Source of the DNA: Darksidea phi
Taxonomy: Eukaryota; Ascomycota; Dothideomycetes; Pleosporales; Lentitheciaceae
NCBI GenBank assembly: GCA_030770425.1
Contig: JASJFT010000023.1
Span: 62,001-126,000 of the forward strand
DNA length: 64,000 nt
Direction of reading: 5' to 3'
Shown here: positions 56,426-64,000 of the stretch, one piece after another
How positions within the stretch are numbered: the first letter of the stretch is position 1
Layout of the letters: every line of letters begins with the position of its first letter
The notes under the pieces: generated by a model
The model's database searches: none
What the model saw: the letters and a program-made list of their open reading frames with translations, nothing else
Told to the model about the DNA's origin: nothing
Translations under genes and position numbers: made by a program

Positions 56426-58146
56426 GGCGTCGCTAAGGTGATAGGAATCGCTTTTAAGAACCTGAAAAACGTGGAAAACGAGCGCGAAAGAGCGAATTAG
56501 ACATTAGAAGAACACCTACAGCGAGGGATGGCGTTTTCAAAGAGTTGTTGTGGAGAATAGTCCATGAAATTGGAAGGTGTGATGGCGCGTTCCCTTTTCC
56601 TCCTCGTATTCGTGTTCAGCTCATGCATGCATTATTGGCATCGGGTGGCTCGACATGCGAGCTAGTGTCGTCGCCATACTTCGTACAAACACGAGCAGTC
56701 GTCATATCGCTCTGGCGAACTGGTGTTGACCGCCGGTCCTCGATTTGATTTGCTGCACCTCTTTGACATTGTTGCTCTCGTTGTAGAAAGGAAATGAAGC
56801 ATCCAGATATCATAACCTCGGCAAGCTATGAAGCCAAGCAAAGTTCTAGCCGGATCCTCCATACGAAAGGGGAAGGGCATCCGTGAGTGGACAGGGGTCT
56901 ACGGCCTCACTACGCCGGAGAACGTCCAGATGTCTGTGAGGAGTGCTCGCGTGCCATGGCGAATTCGCGCCAAGTCGCGAGAGACGGCAACCATGTTGGT
57001 TCTGCGGGGGGTGTTTGGGTGGAGTGGAAGAAGATGGCGGGATGTAAGTCTGTGTGGCTGTCGTGGCGTCGTGACGTCGTGGCGGTGCACAGGCTAAATT
57101 CCACCAACCAACAACAACCGACGCCTCTTCATATCAGCCATATTAAACTGACCACCACAACGCAGGAGCGGAGAACTCAAGAAATTACGGTATTCGGGTT
57201 TCTACGGCTTGTTTTCGTCTTTACAATGCTCTCCCAGAATATTACTTCGGCACTTCGTCAACAGCACGACATTGCGACTCACTGCAAAATCGTGCTGCTT
57301 ACAATATCGGACGCTGACGAATTACCCGAGCCTCTACCACTATGTCGAGTGCGCGTCCGAAGGAACATGTATACTAGTGTCGCACCCAGTAACACCGTAC
57401 TATCGGAACTCACATTTGATAGAATTAGCTGTGGCCTGACTATTCTGTGAGACGCGCCGATCCCATGGATATGTGAACAGACCTCACCGCGCCGGGCTTT
57501 TGTTATTTCGTCCTATACGGCACGAGGAAACTCCAAATCTTTCGTTTGTCATTCCTATTGAGAGCGCTTCGAGTATCTTAAAAGGGCAGATTTCGGATCA
57601 GCCTCACCCCGCCTACCAGGTTCGCACCACATAATGATATTGATCTGAAGTAAGGCTGTCTCTCTTCTCCACGTAGAGTTTTCGTCTAGACTTCGTTAGT
57701 CACATGGCCTAATATCGACCTAGGACACCAAGAGCCACTCTTGTTGCATGTCGGGCCCTTAGTGTCTCGTATTCCTTCTCCTGTAGTACCTTTTTATTGA
57801 CATCAATATAGTTATACCGCTTTCGCACACTTAGCGACACAATTTGTCAAAAGAAGCGCCCATTTCAGAACCAACTTCACATCTTCAACCTAACTATTGA
57901 TGGCGTTAGTCAGTTACGCGGACATAGACAGGCGTTTAAATGAAGCTAAGCTCCCGATCATGAGTTAAATATAGAGTTCTGAGACATCGAGTTAAGTTCA
58001 TATGAGCGAATTTACGCCCCGCGGAGAGTACACCTTGGCGACATTGAAAAACATCAGATGTTTCCTACTCATATAAAGCGAGGTGCCACATCCACGAATG
58101 CAGGACTCTTCTAACCATCGATACCGACACAACTTTCTAGCCTACC
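56426..58146. other. 1.7-kb spacer before the GH7 gene
   Basis: No supported gene. A 187-codon frame (56887-57450) and an 89-codon frame (56828-57097) overlap in different frames, with no recognisable domain. The region becomes AT-richer after 57.5 kb. Confidence 0.4.
58070..58078 (+). promoter_or_regulatory. TATA-like element of the GH7 gene
   Basis: CATATAAAG lies about 70 bases upstream of the ATG at 58147, a good position for a strongly inducible cellulase gene with a short leader. Confidence 0.45.
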
Positions 58147-59563
58147 ATGATTGGCCTCCTGTTGTCCCTACTTGTCATCGGTATCTCCGCCCAACATATC
58201 GGCACCTACGAGAAAGAGGTCCACCCATTACTACCCATCCAGTCATGCTCGGGAGTCAGTTCTTGCACCAACCTCTCTACTTCGCTTACCTTGGACGAAA
58301 ATTGGCGGTGGCTACACAACAAAGACAACTATCAGAACTGCTACTCCGATAACTGGTGGAACGCTACACTATGCGCGGACAACAAGAAATGTGCGGAAAA
58401 TTGCGCTCTTGATGGTGCTGGCTACAAAAGAGTTTACAGCATCACTACCACTTCAGCTGGAGCTCTTACTATGAAGCTGGTAACCCACTTCGACTTCGCG
58501 CAAAACATTGGTTCGAGAATCTATCTTTTGGCTTCTGAGACTAAGTACCAAATGTTCAAACTGCTCAATAAGGAATTCAGCTTTGATGTTGATGTTTCGA
58601 AGTTGCCGTGTGGCGTCAATGCCGCTCTGTATTTTGTCGAGATGGATGAGGATGGTGGCATGGGAAAGCACCCAACTAACAAGGCGGGTGCTCAGTATGG
58701 CACTGGGTATTGCAGCGCAAAGTGTCCAAGAGGGTTAAGGTTTATTAATGGCGAGGTAAGCACTCAACTGGCACTGCAGCGTTTAGCGCTATGTGAGATG
58801 CTGTGCGCTGACTTCTAGATAGGCGAACGCCGAAGGATGGCAACCTAGCGAAACAGACAGAACCGCTGGAGCCGGCAAATACGGCTCCTGCTGCGCCGAA
58901 GTCGACATATGGGAAGCAAACTCGATCTCCAATGCCCTAACGCCCCACTCTTGCTCTATTCAAGGCCACGCTCGCTGCGAAGGCGCAGACTGTGTTAATA
59001 GCATTTGCGACAAAGATGGCTGTGACTTCAATAGCTACCGAATGGGCGATACCGGTTTCTATGGCCCAAACAAAACACTGGATACGACCAAGAATTTCAC
59101 AGTGGTTACTCAATTCATGACGCACAATGGCACAGACAGCGGTAGTCTTACCGAGATCCGCCGCAAGTACATCCAGAATGGAACTGTGATCAACAATAGC
59201 ATTACAAAGATTCCCACTATCACGCCCACAAACAGCTTAACCGACAATTTTTGCAGCCAACAGAAAGCCGCCTTCAACGACACAAATTACTTTGCGAAAC
59301 TAGGTGGTATGAGCGCTGTAGGTGAAGCACTCGGGCGCGGCATGGTTCTCGCCATCTCGATCTTAGATGACTGGGATAATCATATGCTTTGGCTTGACGG
59401 ACCGTTCCCGAAGGATAGAGATCCGAGTGTACCGGGTGTGGTGAGGGGTAGTTGTGATGCGGGTTCCGGGGAACCCTACGAGGTTGAGGGCTGGAGGCCA
59501 CAGGTCACATATAGTAAAATTCGGTTTGGGGACATTGGATCGACATTTGGTGATACTCATTAG
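58147..59563 (+). CDS. GH7 cellobiohydrolase-like cellulase, no cellulose-binding domain
   Basis: Exons 58147-58755 and 58823-59563 give 449 residues. A signal peptide (MIGLLLSLLVIGISA, cleavage before QHIG) precedes a GH7 domain: WRWLHNKDNYQNCYSDNWW, CAENCALDGAGY, FDVDVSKLPCGVNAALYFVEMD, NKAGAQYGTGYC and [11 protein letters not shown]. Catalytic residues are in CCAEVDIWEANSIS, with Glu229, Asp231 and Glu234 as the ExDxxE triad. [23 protein letters not shown] is closer to cellobiohydrolase I than to endoglucanase I. The protein ends soon after the GH7 domain, with no Ser/Thr linker or CBM1. It cuts crystalline cellulose from reducing ends, outside the cell. The acceptor is the second AG (GATAG), which restores the family sequence. 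Confidence 0.93.
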
Positions 59564-60162
59564 TTCTTTGCGGTAAGGCCTTCTAAAACGTTCTGCCGAT
59601 GCAAGCGCTGATTTCAAAAATAGTGTATGCGCTTGTCGTTTATCCGCTCATAGTCGTATCGTACCACTACATATTAGTTAGCTTGGTTCCCTCCTGGTCA
59701 CTTAAAGTGTATCACTTCTTTTCACTAGTCTTCCAACCAAACTTCTGGGCAACGGCCCTCTTATCGTAGTCTCGTGTCACCACTCTCGCGTTCGAACGAA
59801 TTATGAAGACAAGGAACTTGCACCGTTTGCCTGATGGTTACTGTGTGGTTTTGGTAAGCACCCTCCACGCCGTTGGATAGACAAACCAATACCTTTTCTA
59901 CAGTGCGTATTTATTGAGACGGCTGAGCAGCAGATCTATGGAGCATGAAGTCACGGCTATATCCGCCCTACTGTTGCTTAGCCAATTTTTGACGTACACA
60001 GTCCCAGGCTTGACGTATTGATTGAACGCGTAATGCATATATGGTTGATGCAACAAACTTCTCACACCGACTCTTCTCGATTCTTAAAGATTCCGAAAGC
60101 TTGCAGCAGGCTCGCCGCTAAACGCTGTCCACTCTTGCAGTCGACCCGAGATCTCAAGCGCC
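59564..60162. other. Spacer
   Basis: 599 bases; 3' flank of the GH7 gene and promoter of the secreted protein. No gene is seen. Confidence 0.5.
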
Positions 60163-60788
60163 ATGCAAGTCCTCACCCTCGTCAGCATTATTTCGGCACT
60201 CTTTGTCTACGCCGCTGCTAGCCCCCTCAATACCACCCTCGCTCCTACTACGGCCGGCTCGTTGCCGCACAACTGGGCCCTAGGCACCTGTCACGTCGAC
60301 ATCAACATCCGCCAGGTCTGCGACCATGATGCTAGACACAAATTTGTTCGAACCTTCGCCAACTTCCACATCACCGACGCGCTCAACAACCCCATCAATG
60401 GCCTCAGTGGTGATGGAGTCCCTGGCGAGATCGACGTCTCAAAGGTTGATGTCGGCGTCATAAATGGGCAAGACGGGTTCAAGTTCAAGTGGAAATGGTA
60501 CCAGGGCCCGACGACGGGATGCAGACATTGCGATGTGTGGGATAAGATGACGTATATCTTTGAGCCGAGCGGGAAGTATCAAGATGATGAGGGTCTTAGT
60601 TGTACGGAGAAACCTTGGGATAGGTATCAAGGGCATTCAGGATGGTGGTACGAGGATTGCAAGCAGGATCGAGTAAGTGTTTAGTGTGATGGAGGATCAA
60701 ATTGGCAGTTCTGACGTTGTAACAGAAGCGATCGAACAATTGCAACTTCGATTGCGCGATGTTAGATTATGATCTCCAACATTCATAG
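60163..60788 (+). CDS. Small secreted cysteine-rich protein
   Basis: Exons 60163-60672 and 60726-60788 give 190 residues. A signal peptide (MQVLTLVSIISALFVYAAA, cleavage before SPLN) is followed by a short pro-like Thr-rich part with a possible N-glycosylation site (NTTLAP). The mature part has eight cysteines in patterns GTC, QVC, GCRHC, LSC, EDC and NNCNFDC, so four disulfides are possible. Aromatic-rich blocks (FKFKWKWYQG, SGWWYEDC) lie between them. It may be an effector-like, antimicrobial or carbohydrate-active protein; I do not recognise the family. Located 600 bases downstream of the GH7 gene on the same strand. Confidence 0.75.
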
Positions 60789-61089
60789 TAAGTAGATCTA
60801 TGGTAACGGCTCTATGTTTTCTTTCAAAATTGCGGAGCGGCGCTGACGAGAAATAGAGCTTGGCCGATGAAATCGGCTTTGGCACCGGATTGGTGAAATC
60901 AGATGGTATCATGATGGCGGATAGACTGCTGATTCGGGTATAATGCTTTGAGGTCCATATTACGAAATCAATCCATTCATTGCCGAGAAAATGGGTTGAC
61001 TATGTGCGTCGTGCCGCGCTTGCATTAGACAAGCTCATACGCGAACATTTAGCCTCCCGACCGAGCCGGAGAGACTACGCTCACTTGTT
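60789..61089. other. Convergent spacer
   Basis: 301 bases, no gene seen. Confidence 0.5.
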
Positions 61090-61839
61090 CTATTCGGTTT
61101 TAGGGATAACATCACCGTAAAACCCATCATAGTTTTCGTTGGGCAGATGATAAGTAGGGGCATAGTGAATGCTAAATCGCAGCCATTGAGTCTTAGCATT
61201 CCCATCCCTAAGCTGATTGCAGTTACTGCAGCGTTCAATATGTTCAAAACTAATCAGCGCAGATTCAAGCAGATCATACTCGTTAATGTTGTACCTCTCG
61301 CGCTGCTGTTTCGTCAGGGACGCTCCGTCGACCTTTTCAGCACGATGCGACAGCCCGCAACGATTGCACACTGCGAAATATGGCACCTGGTCATTCAATA
61401 TAGGTGGAAAGCGTCGTACCGCAACGACGTCATTGTGCAGGCCGTCAACGCGCTTTAGAAGATCTGATGTCTGGGTGTTGGCGTTGATGACGCAGCCCCA
61501 GCCCCATGGGTGGCAGCGAGGATGCCAACAGCGCATGATGCCAAAAGGGAATCTGCCTTGCCTGTAAAAAAGGCTGTTTTTGTCTTCGCACTCGGGGCAG
61601 CGGAACCAACCACCGACGTGCTCATCTTCGGCTTCGAAGCGCTTTACAGAGGGTATTGGCTCTGGGAGCCTGTCAAGGAGACGTCTGAACTTGTAGTCCA
61701 GCCGGGCTATCAATCCGTACTTCGTGAGCTTGTGATATTGCTTCTTGATCACACGCTTAATTTCACGCATAAGGGGTTTGATGCGCACTTTGACACGACT
61801 CCAGTCGGACCGATGTAGAAGGCCGTGTTGTGCACCCAT
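61090..61839 (-). CDS. Zinc-ribbon-type cysteine-rich protein
   Basis: A single exon of 249 residues. An Arg/Lys-rich N-terminus is followed by HVGGWFRCPECEDKN..IMRCWHPRCHPWGWGC (about residues 75-115) and a second set, VCNRCGLSHRAEKVDG..IERCSNCNQL (about 158-205). The GGW plus paired CxxC pattern resembles the predicted double zinc ribbon proteins common in Pleosporales and related fungi, which have no assigned role. No signal peptide is visible, so it is probably cytoplasmic or nuclear. The family assignment is by motif only. Confidence 0.65.
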   Translation of the reverse strand: MGAQHGLLHRSDWSRVKVRIKPLMREIKRVIKKQYHKLTKYGLIARLDYKFRRLLDRLPEPIPSVKRFEAEDEHVGGWFRCPECEDKNSLFYRQGRFPFGIMRCWHPRCHPWGWGCVINANTQTSDLLKRVDGLHNDVVAVRRFPPILNDQVPYFAVCNRCGLSHRAEKVDGASLTKQQRERYNINEYDLLESALISFEHIERCSNCNQLRDGNAKTQWLRFSIHYAPTYHLPNENYDGFYGDVIPKTE

Positions 61840-62279
61840 GTTGCTTTTTGAAGTTTTTCGTGAGAAATTATCGTAAAGGCATCTTTGCGCTTTTATAGGT
61901 ACTCAGCTGAAAGCGCACGCTTTGTGGGTTTACAATGGGGACGATGACACTGTTCAGGTCGATGTTCCTTGTCTTGAGCGATACTGGATTCTGTTCTCGC
62001 CCGAGAAACAAACCATGGCATGACTTGTGCTCCGATGTCATGGCTTTGACAGGAGCCTGTGGGGCTCGCTTCGACGCATTAGTGATATGCCGATGAGACA
62101 TGATTTGCCCCTCGCCTCTTCGGCCGCCAGGATCAGCAAAGCTGCCGTGGCGAATTTCATCCTCCAACGGGCTAAAGACATTGACCAACCTCACAACTGT
62201 CGCAGCAATCCGCCTGGGCCGGCATCATTCTTCCTGCCGTCGCTTACCAGTCTCATACGATTTCCAACAACTCCTCGGT
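61840..62279. other. Divergent spacer
   Basis: 440 bases between two divergent genes. An in-frame extension of the downstream gene reaches back to 62100 but lacks family character, so I start that gene at 62280. Confidence 0.4.
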
Positions 62280-63234
62280 ATGCCTCCTGGCGTCGTCTGC
62301 GTCTGGTCGCGGACGGATCCGGACGCTGGCTCGCAAAATTGCGACAATGAGGATGAGTGGACGTTCACCGATCCTATCGCGTCGCTGCGAGGCGTGTCGC
62401 GCGGTGTGCGCCTCGAGGTTGCGGAGCAACAGTCCGTAGAGCCACCGTACGTCCACGATATTCCATTCTTGACGATGTATGAGCTCCCAGATGTCACATA
62501 TCATCAAGAAAAGGAGTTCAAAGAGTCGGAAGACCGATGTCCATTTAAAGAGAAAGACGACTTCAAACAACGCGTCTATGAGGAAGTAGAGTGCATAGAA
62601 GCAGAAGGATTCAAGGGTGGTATGACACCAGAACGCAACGACTGCGAAATTTTTCTGACGCATGGTTCTAACAGACCCAGTGATCGGCGAGCTTTTCATA
62701 GTAGTGACGGGTGAGGGCTATCCCGAAGGTTCCGCAGAAGAATTCTGGACCTTCCACCGAGAAGAATTCGTAGGATCTTTTATGCAAGGTCCCGAATTCA
62801 TCCGCGGACAGGTTTTCAAGATGGTTGGCGATGTAGGCCCGGAAGTAAAGAGCGAAATCCCAACCGGCCCGTATCTGTTTGTCTACCAATGGGATTGTCC
62901 GGAGGTGCCGTGGAGTGAGTTTATAGCCGCGGCGCAAACTAAAGGATACAAAAAGCATATTGAGAACGGTATCAAATGGCAAGGGCTGAATTACCACCCG
63001 ATTCGATTCACCGAGAAGCAGGACGTAGATAGAATGGTGAAGAGCGAGAAAAGCGAGGCGGAGGAGGTTAGTGTAGACGAACGGAGCAAGAACGAAGATG
63101 TGACCGAACAGAAAAATGCGGGGTCGAAGGAATTGGGCATACATGAGGCGACGGGTCCGGCTTACCATGGAGGGCGAGAGACGGTCAAGGCAAGAGAAGA
63201 GGGTGAACACGCACAAAAGTTGGGTAAAGAATGA
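62280..63234 (+). CDS. EthD-like protein with two ferredoxin-like halves
   Basis: Exons 62280-62619 and 62675-63234 give 299 residues. The start MPPGVVCVWSRTDPD and the second half DPVIGELFIVVTGEGYPEGSAEEFWTFHREEFV look like two dimeric alpha/beta-barrel (EthD-type) modules: a beta strand, a helix with a conserved Trp-x-x-x-(H/E)-E pattern and PYLFVYQWDCPEVPWSEFIAA. The C-terminal 60 residues are Glu/Lys-rich and disordered. Proteins of this class often act in small-molecule metabolism, but the reaction here is unknown. There is no signal peptide. The intron is 55 bases and the join GDPVIGELF keeps the frame. Confidence 0.6.
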
Positions 63235-63796
63235 GGCGGTTCCGTCACGGCGGCAAACGGGGCGGAGCCGGACAACCTGAGAGCCTTTCCCCGATATGCC
63301 TAGGGACAAAGTGGCGCGGACAGGCGAAGCGCCGGAGCCAACGCCGGCCCCAGTATTTCCATGGAGGGCGCCTGTTGCGCGAATGTATTAGACAATGCTT
63401 TCGAGCTTGCTTTCATGGTGGATTTATACCGTGCTCTAGGAGCTGCGTAGGCTACATAGAAGGAGAGGAAATGGTTGTAATGAAAAGAGAAGCTAATGTT
63501 GATTCTGTGCACGTGCGTCGCGCTTGCGCGAACCTTTCTGTGCCCCGCTGACTCTGCCGCCCTGCTAATAGCGAAGACTCCACCCATATTCTCGGTCTAT
63601 GCAGCCTTTGATGCAGCCTTGCAGCTGGTATACAGCGCATATTCATCGCAGCTATATACGAAGCATGGCGCGCGGCGCGTTGCGGCGATATGTTGGATAT
63701 CGAGTTCGGGCATTTTGTAGCCAACCCGGTTCGGATTACGAAACAAGGGCCACGGAGCTTGGGCGAAATTGCTGCGGCCCATCAGACGATGTGTAG
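63235..63796. other. Spacer at the right end
   Basis: 562 bases, GC-rich then mixed. Overlapping short frames on both strands, none recognisable. Confidence 0.4.
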
Positions 63797-64000
63797 CATG
63801 GCGCGAAAAGGAGTGGGTTGGGAGACGAGAAGTACGAGATACTGGTGTCCTATCCTGCGGTCGTCCTGATCTGCGATCGAAAGGCGGAAGGGTCTGCGAC
63901 GTACGATAATGGACTTGTCAATCTGCGAAAGGTTGTTGAGCAACTGACGGTTCTCGTGATGCGTACCGGTGCATCTTTGGCAAATCTGGTTACGTTCAAC
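63797..64000 (+). CDS. Possible partial exon at the window edge
   Basis: After a TAG at 63794-63796 one plus-strand frame stays open to the last base (68 codons). From about 63821 it reads like coding sequence (GDEKYEILVSYPAVVLICDR, GLVNLRKVVEQLTVLVMRT). No ATG lies near its beginning, so it would need an upstream exon or a splice acceptor (GTGTAG at 63791-63796 is one). The minus strand is also open over most of this stretch, so the call is weak. Family unknown. Confidence 0.25.

Noticed and set aside
56887..57450. 187-codon plus-strand frame
   Set aside because: No domain, changes in composition along its length and overlaps another equally unconvincing frame; probably chance.
1..64000. 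CRISPR array, bacterial operons, riboswitches or rRNA genes
   Set aside because: The window is fungal nuclear DNA with introns; no spaced direct repeats of CRISPR type and no rRNA-like sequence were seen.

Overview
The window looks like nuclear DNA of a filamentous ascomycete (Pezizomycotina, most likely a Dothideomycete). The evidence is short GT-AG introns of about 45-80 bases with CTAAC/CTGAC-like branch sites, two Zn2Cys6 transcription factors, fungal-only families (DUF7704 membrane protein, Tps3-type trehalose subunit, Mug190-type tricalbin, STAND-type N-terminal domain), a GH7 cellulase, and decayed loci whose stop codons fit C-to-T mutation of the repeat-induced point mutation (RIP) kind. 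I cannot name the species. I assembled gene models by joining reading frames at splice sites; each spliced total is a multiple of three and joins family-typical sequence, unless noted.

Layout. 0-2.6 kb: a peroxisomal-type 4-coumarate:CoA-ligase-like acyl-CoA synthetase and an unknown protein whose stop codon lies in a 28-bp tandem repeat. 2.6-7.5 kb: a decayed minus-strand gene, an unknown proline-rich protein and a DUF7704 membrane protein. 7.5-10.3 kb: a Tps3-like trehalose synthase complex subunit. 10.3-21.4 kb: gene-poor, with one small heptad-repeat coiled-coil protein, diverged repeats, pol III-like motifs and a broken methyltransferase. 21.4-24.3 kb: a large disordered protein. 25.2-32.0 kb: a compact housekeeping block with a small mitochondrial-type membrane protein, RAMP4/Ysy6, AP-3 delta adaptin and EMC2. 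34.0-37.4 kb: a five-exon protein with a STAND-type helical N-terminus and ankyrin-like repeats. 37.4-40.3 kb: accessory-looking DNA with a RIP-like coding remnant, a tRNA-like element and microsatellites. 40.3-48 kb: a small protein and two divergently transcribed Zn2Cys6 regulators, one with a 40-glutamine tract and its zinc cluster in mid-protein. 50.0-53.8 kb: a Mug190/tricalbin-like SMP-C2 protein. 54.5-56.4 kb: a repeat-rich GPI-type wall protein whose signal peptide and body are in different frames. 58.1-63.2 kb: a GH7 cellobiohydrolase-like enzyme, a secreted eight-cysteine protein, a zinc-ribbon-type protein and an EthD-like two-domain protein. A possible partial exon runs off the right edge.

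Functional links: RAMP4 and EMC2 both act in ER membrane-protein biogenesis, AP-3 delta acts in vacuolar sorting and the Mug190-like protein is a likely ER-plasma membrane lipid-transfer tether. The right end is enriched for secreted and wall proteins, as expected of a plant-associated or saprotrophic fungus. Several genes (Tps3-like, RAMP4, AP-3 delta, Zn2Cys6 regulator) have first coding exons of only 2-26 bases, so their starts are easily missed.
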